Shown: positions 51,346 through 60,799, numbered from the stretch's first letter. The stretch is 64,000 bases of DNA from Vibrio atlanticus (GCF_024347315.1 NZ_AP025460.1:2356001-2420000), one strand, 5' to 3'. The notes: a model not told the origin generated them from the letters alone. Numbers and translations are program-made.

Positions 51346-51726
51346 CTATGGCATAAAGTGAGTCGCACAGATCTTGTTTCCATCAGGATCTCGCAAATAA
51401 GCCATGTACAAGCGACGCTCGTCAGAACCTCTCGCACCGGGGCCATTTTCAATGCTTGTGCCGCCATTTTCTACGCCAACACGATGCCAGTCATCTACAG
51501 CTTCAGGAGAAGACGCTAAAAAACCTACCGTCATGCCATTGCCGTGCGTTGCTGGCTGACCATCAATTGGTTTGGTTAAACCTAATACACCGGTTTGGCT
51601 AACGTAAATGCAGCGCCCTTTGGGATCAACAGAACCTTCGCTATAACCAAGCACCTTCATGATTGGGTTATAGAAAGACTTCGCGCGTTCAATATCTTCG
51701 GTACCGAGAAAAACATGGCTGAACAT
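51346..51726 (-). CDS. VOC-family protein (glyoxalase/bleomycin-resistance fold)
   Basis: A 126-residue single-domain VOC protein: FSHVFLGTEDIERAKSFYNPIMKVLGYSEG at the N-terminus and AYLRDPDGNKICATHF at the end. His3/His4-region and His122 could be ligands, but the usual final Glu is replaced, so it belongs to the branch often annotated as glyoxalase-like without known activity. It lacks the AAATTATCA repeat found at the other two VOC promoters. It is a single gene before the lysR at 51803. Confidence 0.85.
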   Translation of the reverse strand: MFSHVFLGTEDIERAKSFYNPIMKVLGYSEGSVDPKGRCIYVSQTGVLGLTKPIDGQPATHGNGMTVGFLASSPEAVDDWHRVGVENGGTSIENGPGARGSDERRLYMAYLRDPDGNKICATHFMP

Positions 51727-51802
51727 AACTAACCTCTTCTTTTATTGAAAGAACAACCTAAACTAGGCCTATAATTCGTGTTTGTCTAGGCATGCTATTC
51801 GG

Positions 51803-52687
51803 TCATAACTGCTGCTTAACCCATTGAGTAAACACCTGAAACTTAGTTCGTTGCTCCATGCCTTTCGGGCACACCAAATCATAGCCTTTACCGGATTCAA
51901 TATTCATAAGCGGAGCGACTAACAACCCTTGCTCAATCTGCGGTTTCATAAACTCTAACCGCCCTAATGCCACGCCCATCGATAACATAGCCGCATCCAT
52001 TGCCAAGCGATTATCGCTATAATAATCACACTGCAGAGCACAATTAGCGTTACTTTGAGCCTCATGCAACCAACGCTGCCACGCGGTGATATCACCATTA
52101 TGGATAAACCGGACATCACCCAAGTGTTCTATGCCTTTCTCTAGGTTGAACTGTTTTGCATATTCAGGGCTACACACAGGGGTTCTTACTCCACTGAATA
52201 ATCGCTCGCTATAATGGTTTGGGTAATGGCCTTCGCTATAGAAAATTGCCACGTCATAAGGTTCAAACTGGAAGTCTGCCTGGCTCTGTTTGGTTTGCAG
52301 TTTGATGCTTAGATTCGGATACAAGCGTCTGAATTCTGGCAAACGCGGCATTAACCACGAGGAAGCGAAATAAGGCGATGTCGCGATATATAACTCACCG
52401 CTCAGCTCTCCGGTTTGAATGTCCACTAGCTCAGAAAAAATAGATTCGAAAGAGACATTCAACATAGCCAGAACGCGTTGCCCTTCGGGGGTGAGTTCAA
52501 GCTTTCTTGTCTTGCGCACAAACAAGTTGAACTTCAATTGTTGTTCTAGTTTTTTGATACGATGACTGACTCCACCTTGAGTCAGAAATAGTTCTTCGGC
52601 AGCAAGAGTAAAACTCAAATACTTGGCCGAAACACTGAATGTGTGCAACAGCGACAGCGTTTGTTGGCGATTTTCAAATAAGCCCAT
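51803..52687 (-). CDS. LysR family regulator, GcvA-like
   Basis: A 294-residue LysR-type regulator of the GcvA/AmpR-like subgroup: HTH LHTFSVSAKYLSFTLAAEELFLTQGGVSHRIKKLEQQLKFNLFVRKTRKLELTPEG (about residues 14-70), with SERLFSGVRTPVCSPEYA in the effector domain. It is divergent from the GH4 gene at 52790 by about 100 bp, so it probably regulates the GH4-chbG pair, though GcvA-like regulators rarely control sugar genes. Confidence 0.88.
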   Translation of the reverse strand: MGLFENRQQTLSLLHTFSVSAKYLSFTLAAEELFLTQGGVSHRIKKLEQQLKFNLFVRKTRKLELTPEGQRVLAMLNVSFESIFSELVDIQTGELSGELYIATSPYFASSWLMPRLPEFRRLYPNLSIKLQTKQSQADFQFEPYDVAIFYSEGHYPNHYSERLFSGVRTPVCSPEYAKQFNLEKGIEHLGDVRFIHNGDITAWQRWLHEAQSNANCALQCDYYSDNRLAMDAAMLSMGVALGRLEFMKPQIEQGLLVAPLMNIESGKGYDLVCPKGMEQRTKFQVFTQWVKQQL

Positions 52688-52789
52688 AGATTAACCTCAC
52701 TAATGCATAAACCATCGATACTGGTTTGTCGGTGTACTTTCTCATCATATAGATTAAACCATGTAATCTAAATAATAATGGTGAGTAAA

Positions 52790-54130
52790 ATGATGCAAAA
52801 GCAAAAACTAAAAGTCGCGGTGATTGGTAGTGGATCAAGTTACACCCCTGAACTCATCGAAGGCTTACTAAAACGCTATCACGAATTACCTATTTCTGAT
52901 CTTTGGCTGGTCGATATCAAAGAAGGTATGGAAAAAGCGCAAGTGATTGCCGATTTAACGCAGCGAATGATTAAAAAAACCAACTGTGACATCACGGTAC
53001 ACCTCACGACAGACCGAAAAGCGGCGCTCGTTGACGCAAACTTTGTCTGTTCTCAATTTCGAGCAGGTCGGTTAGAAGCAAGATTACGCGACGAAAGAAT
53101 TGCACTTAAATATCGCATGATAGGCCAAGAGACTAACGGATTAGGTGGTTTTTCTAACGCTTGTCGAACAATACCCATTGCTTTAGAAATCGCAAAAGAG
53201 ATGGAAGCACTTTGTCCGAATGCATGGTTGCTCAATTTTACTAACCCATCAGGCATGGTGACCGAAGCCTTAATTAAGCACTCAACCATCAAAACGGTCG
53301 GTTTGTGTAATATCCCCGTGAACATGGAACGTGGTGCAGCAAAAATGCTTGGCGCTGAACGCAAAGATATCACCATGCAAATCGCAGGTTTAAATCACCT
53401 TGTTTGGGCTCGAAAAGTGCTTCATAACGGCGAAGACAAACTTCAAGAAGTGATTGAGCAACTCCTCGGAGGCAATGATCAAATGATGCCCAAGAACATC
53501 CCACTATTTGAATGGGATTCCGAGTTAATTCGATCATTGAATCTGGTGCCGTGTGCTTACCTACGTTACTACTATCAGTCACGAGATATTCTAGACAAAG
53601 AGTTTTCGGCGTCTGAAAAGAGCGAAAATCGTGCTGACTTGGTTGCAAAAGTTGAACAACAATTGCTCGAAATCTACAGAGATCCGATGCTGGATACCAA
53701 ACCGAAATTATTAGAAGAACGAGGTGGTGCCCATTATTCTGAAGCAGCTTGTGAACTGATGAGCAGTATTCACAACAACAAGCGTTCTATCATGCATGTC
53801 AATACCCGCAACAATGGTGCGATTCAAGGGCTTCCAGATGACTGCGCGGTAGAAGTCAGCTCTGTTATCACCAGTAGTGCAATCCTGCCACTGAACGTCG
53901 AACCCTTTGATAGCGATACACTTCGTCTCATACAACAAATGAAAGAGTTTGAAACCTTAACCGTTAAAGCGGCCATGACCGGCGATATTGTGTTAGCAAA
54001 GCGTGCTTTGATTCTGAACCCTATAGTCGATAGTGGTTCTCATATCGATGAAGCATTACAAGAAACGATTCGAGAGAACCTAGACTTCATGCCTGCGTTT
54101 GCTCATCGATTGGCACAAAATGAACAGTAA
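52790..54130 (+). CDS. chbF: Glycoside hydrolase family 4, 6-phospho-beta-glucosidase type
   Basis: About 446 residues. GH4 enzymes use NAD+ and Mn2+ in a redox mechanism to cleave phosphorylated glycosides. The N-terminal Rossmann motif is AVIGSGSSYTPELIEGLLKRYHELP, followed by MIGQETNGLGGF, the metal-binding Cys in VGLCNIPVN and His in LNHLVW, and YSEAACELMSSIHNNKR. The order matches E. coli ChbF. I start at 52790, where GGTGAG gives a proper ribosome site; 52778 is an in-frame alternative. It is followed by chbG, supporting use of a chito- or cello-oligosaccharide phosphate. No PTS genes are in the window. Confidence 0.88.
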   Translation: MMQKQKLKVAVIGSGSSYTPELIEGLLKRYHELPISDLWLVDIKEGMEKAQVIADLTQRMIKKTNCDITVHLTTDRKAALVDANFVCSQFRAGRLEARLRDERIALKYRMIGQETNGLGGFSNACRTIPIALEIAKEMEALCPNAWLLNFTNPSGMVTEALIKHSTIKTVGLCNIPVNMERGAAKMLGAERKDITMQIAGLNHLVWARKVLHNGEDKLQEVIEQLLGGNDQMMPKNIPLFEWDSELIRSLNLVPCAYLRYYYQSRDILDKEFSASEKSENRADLVAKVEQQLLEIYRDPMLDTKPKLLEERGGAHYSEAACELMSSIHNNKRSIMHVNTRNNGAIQGLPDDCAVEVSSVITSSAILPLNVEPFDSDTLRLIQQMKEFETLTVKAAMTGDIVLAKRALILNPIVDSGSHIDEALQETIRENLDFMPAFAHRLAQNEQ

Positions 54131-54206
54131 CTTTATGTACATTAGCCCAATCGAAATTAGGTTAATCCAAGTCGTTCACATTCCATTTTAGTCACCAGAG
54201 GTCACG

Positions 54207-54977
54207 ATGAAACTAATACTAAACGCCGACGATTTCGGTCTCACTGAAACGGTAAACCATGGTATTGTTGAGTGCTTCAAAGCAGGCGTGGTGAAGTCGA
54301 CCACCATCATGATGAACCAACCGGGCACACAACACGCCATCGATCTTTACCATCAAGGTTTGGTTCCAGAAGTTGGCTTGCACTTTACGGTTACTTCAGG
54401 GAAACCTCTTAGTGCACCAGAGTTAGTACCAAGTTTGGTCGATGACCAAGGTAACTTCTTAGATAAAGCGGTTTTATTTAACAAAGCTGGTGTAGTCGAA
54501 GATGAGGTTGTGCTGGAGCTTAACGCGCAGTATCAAGCTGCCATCAATGCCGGTTTAAAGATCAATCATATCGACAGCCATCATTTTGGTGGCGTATTCA
54601 AACCTCTCAAAACGGCGTTTACTAAAACAGCAAATACTATTGGCTTGCCAGTAAGACGCATCGACAACATTGTGAGTGGGCAAGGTTCACTGTTGGTGCC
54701 TACACCGGACGCTTTTGATATGCGATTTTTTGATCAAGGAATCTCCCTTAACTGCTTGCAAGATATTCTGTTGAGCTACCAAACTACCATGCCTAACAGC
54801 ACCGTAGAGTTAATGTGTCACCCATCGCTTTCTGTGAGTGAAGAACTGAAATCATTATCTGGATATGACGATAAGAGAGTAGAAGAATACAATCTTTTAA
54901 CCAGTACGTCGTTGAAACAATGGCTCAGCGACAACCATATCGAGTGTGTTGGATTCGATGAATTACGAATTCGTTAA
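54207..54977 (+). CDS. chbG: Chitooligosaccharide deacetylase ChbG/YdjC type
   Basis: A 256-residue YdjC-superfamily carbohydrate deacetylase. Metal-site motifs are visible: LNADDFGLTETVNHG (Asp8, Asp9), GLHF (His59), HIDSHHFGG (His121, Asp123, His125, His126) and MCHP near residue 210. In E. coli ChbG removes an acetyl group from chitobiose-6-phosphate, making the inducer and the ChbF substrate. The gene lies 76 bp behind the GH4 gene with ribosome site AGAGG, forming a two-gene unit. Confidence 0.9.
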   Translation: MKLILNADDFGLTETVNHGIVECFKAGVVKSTTIMMNQPGTQHAIDLYHQGLVPEVGLHFTVTSGKPLSAPELVPSLVDDQGNFLDKAVLFNKAGVVEDEVVLELNAQYQAAINAGLKINHIDSHHFGGVFKPLKTAFTKTANTIGLPVRRIDNIVSGQGSLLVPTPDAFDMRFFDQGISLNCLQDILLSYQTTMPNSTVELMCHPSLSVSEELKSLSGYDDKRVEEYNLLTSTSLKQWLSDNHIECVGFDELRIR

Positions 54978-55009
54978 ACTCAGAACGACGAACAACCAAG
55001 GAACAGGCA

Positions 55010-55450
55010 CTAATCGACAATGCGTTGTGCTCCCTGTCCTTGGTCGTGCAGGATGTCTTCAGGGTTCAGTAAATGGCATTTCTGCATACTCAAACAACCA
55101 CAGCCGATACAGCCGGTTAGATTCTCTTGTAACGAACGGATTTGTGCCATCTTGCTGTCGAGTTGCCCTTGCCACTTCTTCGCAACGCGTTCCCAATCTC
55201 GCTTAGTCGCGGTATGGTTCATTGGCAGTGTTGATAACTCTTCGGTGATCTCTTCGAGCGTGAAGCCTATCGACTGCGCGACTTGTATCAACGCAATTCG
55301 TCTCAACATCGCCGACTGATACCGGCGTTGATTTCCGTTAGTACGAATCGAAGCAATCAACCCTTTGGTTTCATAAAAGCGCAGCGCTGAAGGTGCCACA
55401 CCACTTCGCTCCGCCAATTGGCCTATGGTGAGATATACGATGTTTCTCAT
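55010..55450 (-). CDS. soxR: Redox-sensitive MerR-family activator SoxR
   Basis: A 146-residue MerR-type regulator with the helix-turn-helix LTIGQLAERSGVAPSALRFYETKGLIASIRTNGNQRRY and dimerisation helix. The [2Fe-2S] cluster ligands are CIGCGCLSMQKC (Cys114, Cys117, Cys119, Cys125), equal in spacing to E. coli SoxR. It senses redox-cycling compounds. No soxS lies beside it; in non-enteric bacteria SoxR directly controls efflux or oxidoreductase genes. It converges with chbG, and their ends are 32 bp apart. Confidence 0.96.
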   Translation of the reverse strand: MRNIVYLTIGQLAERSGVAPSALRFYETKGLIASIRTNGNQRRYQSAMLRRIALIQVAQSIGFTLEEITEELSTLPMNHTATKRDWERVAKKWQGQLDSKMAQIRSLQENLTGCIGCGCLSMQKCHLLNPEDILHDQGQGAQRIVD

Positions 55451-55584
55451 GATCTTTCACTTCCTGTTTGAATAGCCGTTTCATCCTGATAATGACCAGT
55501 ATAATAGAGTTCACTTTAACTTGATGTTTGGGTTAGGTTACAAAATACGCGTAACAAAGCAACCTAACGTATTGATTTTTTGAG

Positions 55585-56544
55585 CTATGATTTTGTTCGC
55601 TGATTACCATACATGTCGTCAAATCCAGGAATGCCTTGCTCCCACACGGGTTTATCTTCACCGACAATAGTTTTCAATGTATCAATGAAGAGCTTAGTTT
55701 TTATGGGTGCATCTCGATGTGGGTACACCGCATAGAAAGTGCCAAAGTCATCCAAGTTTAAGTGAGTCATAATAGGCACCAACTCACCACTGATTACTTC
55801 ATCTTCAATCATCTGTGCCGTGACTACTGCGAGCGTACTGCCCGTTAAAGCACTCTTGGAAATCATCTCAACATCATTCACTTTATAAGTCGCGTTGAGC
55901 TGAAAATGCTGCGCTTGCCCTTTTTGGTCAACATAGGAAAACTTGTCGATCAGCAATCCCGGTGCGGCATAAATGGTGGCAGGTAATGACTCTAGCTTTT
56001 CGATGGTATTGATCTCTCCATGCTCAGCAATGAACTCTGGGGAAGCAACAATCAGCAATCGACTTCTGGCAATCTTACGGCTAATCAGGCTCGAATTCTT
56101 TGGCTTACCGATACGAAAACCGATATCAAACCCTTCTTTAACCATGTCTACGATTCGGTCTTCTAGTCTCAATTCAAAATCGACATCCGGATATTGTTTT
56201 TGAAACACAGCAATCGCTTGCTGAACATACTGTCGACCAAACATGGTCGAGCTGGTGATTCTTAATAACCCTCGAGGCTCTGCATGATAATTTTGCGCCA
56301 AGCGTCGAGTATCGTTCAATAGTGCACGAAGCTGATGCGCTTGATTGACCATCTCATTGCCTGCAGCTGTCAGAGATAACGAACGAGTGGTGCGATTGAG
56401 TAATCGAACATCTAGCTCTTCTTCAAGACGGCTGATCTGTTTAGAGATAACGGAACGGTCGACGTTTCTTTGCTCCGCCACTTTGACAAACGAACCCAGC
56501 TCAACCACTTCAAGTAACAATAATAAACGACTCGATATATCCAT
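55585..56544 (-). CDS. LysR family transcriptional regulator
   Basis: A 319-residue LysR-type regulator of the CrgA/AaeR-like subgroup: HTH LLLLLEVVELGSFVKVAEQRNVDRSVISKQISRLEEELDVRLLNRTTRSLSLTAAG (about residues 7-62). The effector domain begins EPRGLLRITSSTMFGRQYVQQAIAVFQKQYPDV. It is divergent from the enoyl-CoA hydratase-like gene at 56675 across 130 bp containing the palindrome CAATATTG (56571-56578), so control of that gene is likely. Confidence 0.9.
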   Translation of the reverse strand: MDISSRLLLLLEVVELGSFVKVAEQRNVDRSVISKQISRLEEELDVRLLNRTTRSLSLTAAGNEMVNQAHQLRALLNDTRRLAQNYHAEPRGLLRITSSTMFGRQYVQQAIAVFQKQYPDVDFELRLEDRIVDMVKEGFDIGFRIGKPKNSSLISRKIARSRLLIVASPEFIAEHGEINTIEKLESLPATIYAAPGLLIDKFSYVDQKGQAQHFQLNATYKVNDVEMISKSALTGSTLAVVTAQMIEDEVISGELVPIMTHLNLDDFGTFYAVYPHRDAPIKTKLFIDTLKTIVGEDKPVWEQGIPGFDDMYGNQRTKS

Positions 56545-56674
56545 AACGCCCTTTGTTGCATTTCAAGCACCAATATTGTGCCAATTTGCCTGTTTTTCTC
56601 ATCTTATTACAAATCTATAGTAGCTGCACATAACGGAGACAACATTCAGTCCCGAACTAATAGAGGAACATCCC

Positions 56675-57487
56675 ATGACACTACTATCTGTGACTAACCA
56701 AAATGGCATTGCAACTGTATCTATCAACAACCCACCAGTGAACGTACTGACTTTCGATTTGATCAATGAGATCAACGCATTCGTTCTTTCATTGAAAGAT
56801 GATCGTGATACCAAGGTTGTAGTCTTTAAATCATTGAATGAAAGCTTCTTTTTAGCTCACTTAGATCTCAATGTGATCAACGGTACGCAAGGTGGACAAG
56901 CGGGTTCGATTGAATTCAATCACATGATTGAGAACATCAAATCAATGAAGCAAGTGTCTGTTGCAGTGGTTGATGGTGTGGCTCGTGGGGGCGGTAATGA
57001 ATTTGTGATGGCGTGTGACCTAGCTTATGGCACTGAAAACTCAGCATTCGCACAACCAGAAATTCATGTAAACATCCCAACGGGTGGCCAAGGCGCAGTG
57101 CAATTTGCAAGACGCATGGGTAAAAACAAAGCGCTACAAGCATTGTTACTCGGCAACGATTTCACTGCTCAACAAGCAGAGAGCCGTAACATCATCACGC
57201 AGTTCGTACCGAAGGCCGACCTAGACGATTTCTTAGCAACAACGTTAGGTGTGATCAGCCAGTTAGAAGTACGTGACATCGTGATGTACAAAGAGATCAT
57301 CGCGGCTTCAATCAAAGACGAACAAGCGGGCGCAGAGCTAGAGCTTCGTTACTTCTTAGAGCGTGCAAAAGAGCAAAAAACAGCGGCAATCATTGGCGCG
57401 TTTCTAAAACATGGCGGACAAACAGAGCGTGAAGCTAAAGATATGCCAGGTATCTTCGCCGATACTGCAGCTGAGCTATCTAAATAA
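56675..57487 (+). CDS. Enoyl-CoA hydratase/isomerase family protein
   Basis: A 270-residue crotonase-fold protein. The oxyanion-hole regions read FFLAHLDLNVI (near residue 52) and VDGVARGGGNEFVMACDLAYG (near residue 102), followed by FAQPEIHVNIPTGGQGAVQFARRMG. The usual catalytic Glu pair is not obvious: PEIHVNIPTG replaces the typical PExxxGxxPG, with GLU present only in the first position. The substrate is unknown. It is a lone gene with a divergent LysR regulator and its own terminator. Confidence 0.85.
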   Translation: MTLLSVTNQNGIATVSINNPPVNVLTFDLINEINAFVLSLKDDRDTKVVVFKSLNESFFLAHLDLNVINGTQGGQAGSIEFNHMIENIKSMKQVSVAVVDGVARGGGNEFVMACDLAYGTENSAFAQPEIHVNIPTGGQGAVQFARRMGKNKALQALLLGNDFTAQQAESRNIITQFVPKADLDDFLATTLGVISQLEVRDIVMYKEIIAASIKDEQAGAELELRYFLERAKEQKTAAIIGAFLKHGGQTEREAKDMPGIFADTAAELSK

Positions 57488-57511
57488 TCAGCCATGTAAT
57501 CATCATACAAA

Positions 57512-57540
57512 AAACGGTCACCTGAGGGTGGCCGTTTCTG
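57512..57540. terminator. Terminator between convergent genes
   Basis: AAACGGTCACC pairs with GGTGGCCGTTT through a TGAG loop, with one G-U pair; flanked by A-rich and T-rich ends. Confidence 0.75.
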
Positions 57541-57628
57541 TGCTTAATTAATCACGAGCTTACAACCTAAGACTCAACCTTAATAACTGGACACCTGAGG
57601 TTTATATTTGAGGCTTAGTATTTAAGGT

Positions 57629-58150
57629 TCAAAGCTTACTCATGATCGATTTAAGGTTCTCTAATATTTCAGCGTTGGTCACTTCCCCTGTCTCCACATC
57701 AAAATTGTCGTAAAAACTCGGCACAGACAGTTTGCCTTTGATGTTCGCAGCAAAATATGGCGCAGAGTTTACAGCAGAAGATAGCACCGATGTTGCGCCG
57801 CCTGGGCCCGGTGATGCGGCCAACATAACGACAGGCTTGCCTTGGTAAACCTTCATATCAATTCGAGATGCCCAGTCGAACACATTCTTAAAGGCTGCGG
57901 TGTATGAACCGTTGTACTCTGCAAAAGAGATGACCACAGCATCTGCTTCGCCAATCTTGCTAAAAAAACGCTGCGCGTGTTGATGAACGCCAGACTCTTT
58001 TTCTCTGTCTTCACTATAAATAGGCATCTCGAAATCATTAAGATCGAGCACCTCTACTTGTGCGCCCTCAACTAAGCTTGCGGTGTACGCTGCCAATTGT
58101 TGGTTAATCGATGCTTTACTGTTGGTCGCGCCAATCGCTAATACTTTCAT
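57629..58150 (-). CDS. NADPH-dependent FMN reductase family protein
   Basis: A 173-residue flavodoxin-fold protein: phosphate loop GATNSKASINQQLAAYTASL at the N-terminus, then FSKIGEADAVVISFAEYNGSYTAAFKNVFDWASRID and GKPVVMLAASPGPGGATSVL, the signature of NAD(P)H-dependent FMN, azo or quinone reductases (ArsH/ChrR/YieF relatives). It probably reduces quinones or metals and limits redox cycling. The ATG at 58150 precedes the P-loop directly; the frame extends to 58186. It is a single gene. Confidence 0.92.
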   Translation of the reverse strand: MKVLAIGATNSKASINQQLAAYTASLVEGAQVEVLDLNDFEMPIYSEDREKESGVHQHAQRFFSKIGEADAVVISFAEYNGSYTAAFKNVFDWASRIDMKVYQGKPVVMLAASPGPGGATSVLSSAVNSAPYFAANIKGKLSVPSFYDNFDVETGEVTNAEILENLKSIMSKL

Positions 58151-58430
58151 TGTTGATCCTTGTTCATTTTTCTCACCTTTTTGCACTCATGACTTCAATT
58201 ACGGAGCTCAAAGTTCATAACTGAAGATTCGTAACGTCTGTTTGATAACATCAAAACCTGCACTAGGCGACAAGGTGATAGATTGTGTTTTTAGATTGGG
58301 GACGATGATAGAACTTCAAGTTAACTTGAGGTAAAGCGATATTTTCAAAAAATAGGAAATAATTTAAAAACACTTATAAAGCAGTTAATTACAGCATGTG
58401 GAATATGGATTTGTATTGCATGGCAAGAAT
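58151..58430. other. Gene-free gap
   Basis: About 280 bp holding the FMN reductase promoter side and nothing else that I can identify before the hairpin at 58431. Confidence 0.4.
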
Positions 58431-58461
58431 AAGCACACCCAAAAGTGCAGTGGGTGTGCTT
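58431..58461 (-). terminator. Terminator of the CDGSH/glutamate-synthase gene
   Basis: A 10-bp stem AAGCACACCC with its complement and an 11-nt loop; the minus-strand tail is TTATTCTTG. Confidence 0.75.
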
Positions 58462-58475
58462 TATTGAAGTGTTAT

Positions 58476-60038
58476 TTACTTAGATTGATTTAATGGGCTA
58501 ACGCCCGAATAAGTAACGCCTGACAACTCTGCCATTTCACGATTCCATGTCGCTAAATCGTGAGGGTTAAACTGATTTAAATGATCATGGCCGCACGCTC
58601 TCGCCATCACTTGCATCAATTCATTCGAAGCTTCGAAGAAGTTCTTGAGTTGATTCGACGCTTTCTCGACATTCAAGCGTTGGCGTAAATCGGCTTTTTG
58701 AGTCGCGATGCCTGCTGGGCAATTGTTGGTATTACACATTCTCGCCGCCACACAACCAATCGACTGCATGGCGCTGTTCGAAATGGCGACACCATCAGCG
58801 CCAAGCGCCATCGCTTTTACAAAGTCCATAGGAACACGAAGTCCGCCAGTAATGATTAAGGTGACTCTGTCACTTACACCTTGCTTGTCTAAATAAGCTC
58901 TGGCACGAGCAAGTGCTGGAATGGTGGGAACACTGATATGGTCTCGGAACATTTCAGGCGCAGCGCCTGTACCACCTCCGCGCCCATCCAAGATGATGTA
59001 ATCAGCACTGGCATCGAGTGCAAACTGAATATCCTCTTCAATATGATTGGCACTTAACTTGAAGCCAATTGGGATTCCGCCTGTCACCTCTCGAACTCGG
59101 TTGGCGAACTTTTTAAAATCCTCGACGGTTTTTAGATCAACAAAGGTTGGTGGAGAAATCGCAGCCGTACCCGCTTCAATGCCGCGTACCTCTGCAATCT
59201 TGCCGATGTTCTTCGCACCCGGTAAGTGCCCACCTGTTCCGGTTTTAGCCCCCTGCCCACCTTTAAAGTGAAAGGCTTGGACATTCTTGAGCTTAGATTC
59301 ATCGTAACCAAACTGAGCACTGGCCAGTTCATAAAAGTAACGTGAGTTCGCGGCTTGCTCTTCGGGTAACATACCGCCCTCTCCAGAACAGATACCTGTG
59401 CCTGCGAGTTCCGCGCCTGTCGCCAACGAGACTTTCGCTTCTTCAGACAAAGACCCAAAACTCATATCAGAAACAAACAAGGAGATGTTCAATTTAAGCG
59501 GCTTTTTCGCTTTTGGCCCAATAATCAGCTCAGTACCGACTGGCACATGTTCCAACAGAGGTTTGGTCGCCATTTGAGCAACCATCACTTGAATATCATC
59601 CCAGTGAGGTAATAGATATCTTGGAACACCCATTGAAGTCATTGGCCCATGGTGACCCACTTTGGATAAGCCATCTCGTGCTAATTGATGAATGAATTCG
59701 ACCGTGGGCTCTTCTTTGGTTGCAGAAGCCGCAGGTGAGAGATCGGGCGTTGCCGCTTGGATGTGAACATCGGGGCCTTCTTGGCCCACTTGCTCAGCCG
59801 TAAACTGTTTATGGGTGCCATCACAGAAAGGGAGATTGTTCGAATATTTACAGCGGCATAGGTAAGCGTCGCCGTTTTCTTCGGCCACAAAACTCTTCGG
59901 TTTAAAGCCGGTACCGGCATGAGAGCCGTCGCAGTACGGCTGGTTTTTCGATTTACCACAGGTACAGAAGTAATACTCCTCCCCTTCAGTTAGCTCCACT
60001 TTGATTGGCTTGGTATCCGCTATTACTGGATTCTTCAT
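58476..60038 (-). CDS. Double CDGSH iron-sulfur domain fused to a glutamate-synthase-like FMN domain
   Basis: A 520-residue fusion. Two CDGSH motifs open it: Cys25, Cys27, Cys36, His40 and Cys61, Cys63, Cys72, His76, each expected to hold a [2Fe-2S] cluster. From about residue 120 onward it is a GltS-type FMN barrel: LNISLFVSDMSFGSLSEEAKVSLATGAELAG, HFKGGQGAKTGTGGHLPGAK, DYIILDGRGGGTGAAPEMF, and a cysteine motif MCNTNNCPAGIATQ for a 3Fe-4S-type cluster. The glutaminase domain of true GltB is absent, so it is not full glutamate synthase; an electron-transfer oxidoreductase role is likely. The start at 60038 follows GGTGAACG. Confidence 0.88.
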   Translation of the reverse strand: MKNPVIADTKPIKVELTEGEEYYFCTCGKSKNQPYCDGSHAGTGFKPKSFVAEENGDAYLCRCKYSNNLPFCDGTHKQFTAEQVGQEGPDVHIQAATPDLSPAASATKEEPTVEFIHQLARDGLSKVGHHGPMTSMGVPRYLLPHWDDIQVMVAQMATKPLLEHVPVGTELIIGPKAKKPLKLNISLFVSDMSFGSLSEEAKVSLATGAELAGTGICSGEGGMLPEEQAANSRYFYELASAQFGYDESKLKNVQAFHFKGGQGAKTGTGGHLPGAKNIGKIAEVRGIEAGTAAISPPTFVDLKTVEDFKKFANRVREVTGGIPIGFKLSANHIEEDIQFALDASADYIILDGRGGGTGAAPEMFRDHISVPTIPALARARAYLDKQGVSDRVTLIITGGLRVPMDFVKAMALGADGVAISNSAMQSIGCVAARMCNTNNCPAGIATQKADLRQRLNVEKASNQLKNFFEASNELMQVMARACGHDHLNQFNPHDLATWNREMAELSGVTYSGVSPLNQSK

Positions 60039-60174
60039 AGTTCGTTCACCTTTATCTTTTTTATCATTTGATGACTGAAGCGATGGCTTGCTCACAAGAG
60101 TAAAGTAAAGGTGAGATACGCGGCTAATTCAATAAATGGGATAGTTCGATAAGATTAATGAACCGCTCAACACA

Positions 60175-60205
60175 TACAAAAATGGCCACCTAATCGGCAG
60201 CCATT
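60175..60205 (-). terminator. Terminator of the DUF1439 gene
   Basis: AATGGC...GCCATT stem (60181-60205), extended by wobble pairs, followed on the minus strand by TTTTTG. Confidence 0.7.
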
Positions 60206-60241
60206 ATGTTCAAATCTTAGTCCAAGCTAAAACGAAAAAGG

Positions 60242-60799
60242 TTAATCAAACAATTCGATAACCAACTTATTATCTCGGATCACTAGATTCGGTTCCGATG
60301 ACTTAATCAACGACTCTTGCACTTTATTGCTGTCGAGCTTGTAAACGGGAGACTGGGACAAAGCAAAACCAATCATGGAAACGGCAGGCTTAAGCAGTTT
60401 GGCAATCTCTGGCGAAAGCTGTTTATCTTTTTCTTCAAAGCGCTCTAAACGCAGTGATTTCAAATAAATCTCGCCGCTCTCTTTGTCGTATTCAGGAATC
60501 GCACTGAACTCGATATCCAAGTCCAACCCCATATTCGGCATATTGAACACCTGAACTTTTGCATTGGTGTTCGCTAAAACAGACACACGCTCGGTATCAG
60601 CTCTACCAATCTGCACCGCTAAATCATCAACAGCGACTTGCGCATACATAACGCTTTGCACACCGACTTCTTGTTCTAACATCACCGAATCTTGCAGGTA
60701 GTTCGTCATTTCTTGTTCAGTCACACTGTAGCTAACACAACCGCCGAGCATCAGCGCAGAAGCTGCTAAAATGAACTTTTTTGCTACGTTAATTATCAT
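60242..60799 (-). CDS. DUF1439 family lipoprotein
   Basis: A 185-residue lipoprotein (signal MIINVAKKFILAASALMLGGC, Cys21). The mature part SYSVTEQEMTNYLQDSVMLEQEVGVQSVMYAQVAVDDLAVQIGR resembles YceB-type DUF1439 proteins, which have a lipid-binding tubular fold, and ends NLVIRDNKLVIELFD. Function unknown; envelope-associated. The ATG at 60799 is chosen for the signal peptide, although the frame starts at 60892. An IS element lies about 100 bp upstream and could affect its promoter. Confidence 0.88.
   Translation of the reverse strand: MIINVAKKFILAASALMLGGCVSYSVTEQEMTNYLQDSVMLEQEVGVQSVMYAQVAVDDLAVQIGRADTERVSVLANTNAKVQVFNMPNMGLDLDIEFSAIPEYDKESGEIYLKSLRLERFEEKDKQLSPEIAKLLKPAVSMIGFALSQSPVYKLDSNKVQESLIKSSEPNLVIRDNKLVIELFD

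Noticed and set aside
54946..55319. Plus-strand frames overlapping soxR
   Set aside because: They lie antisense to the well-supported soxR gene.
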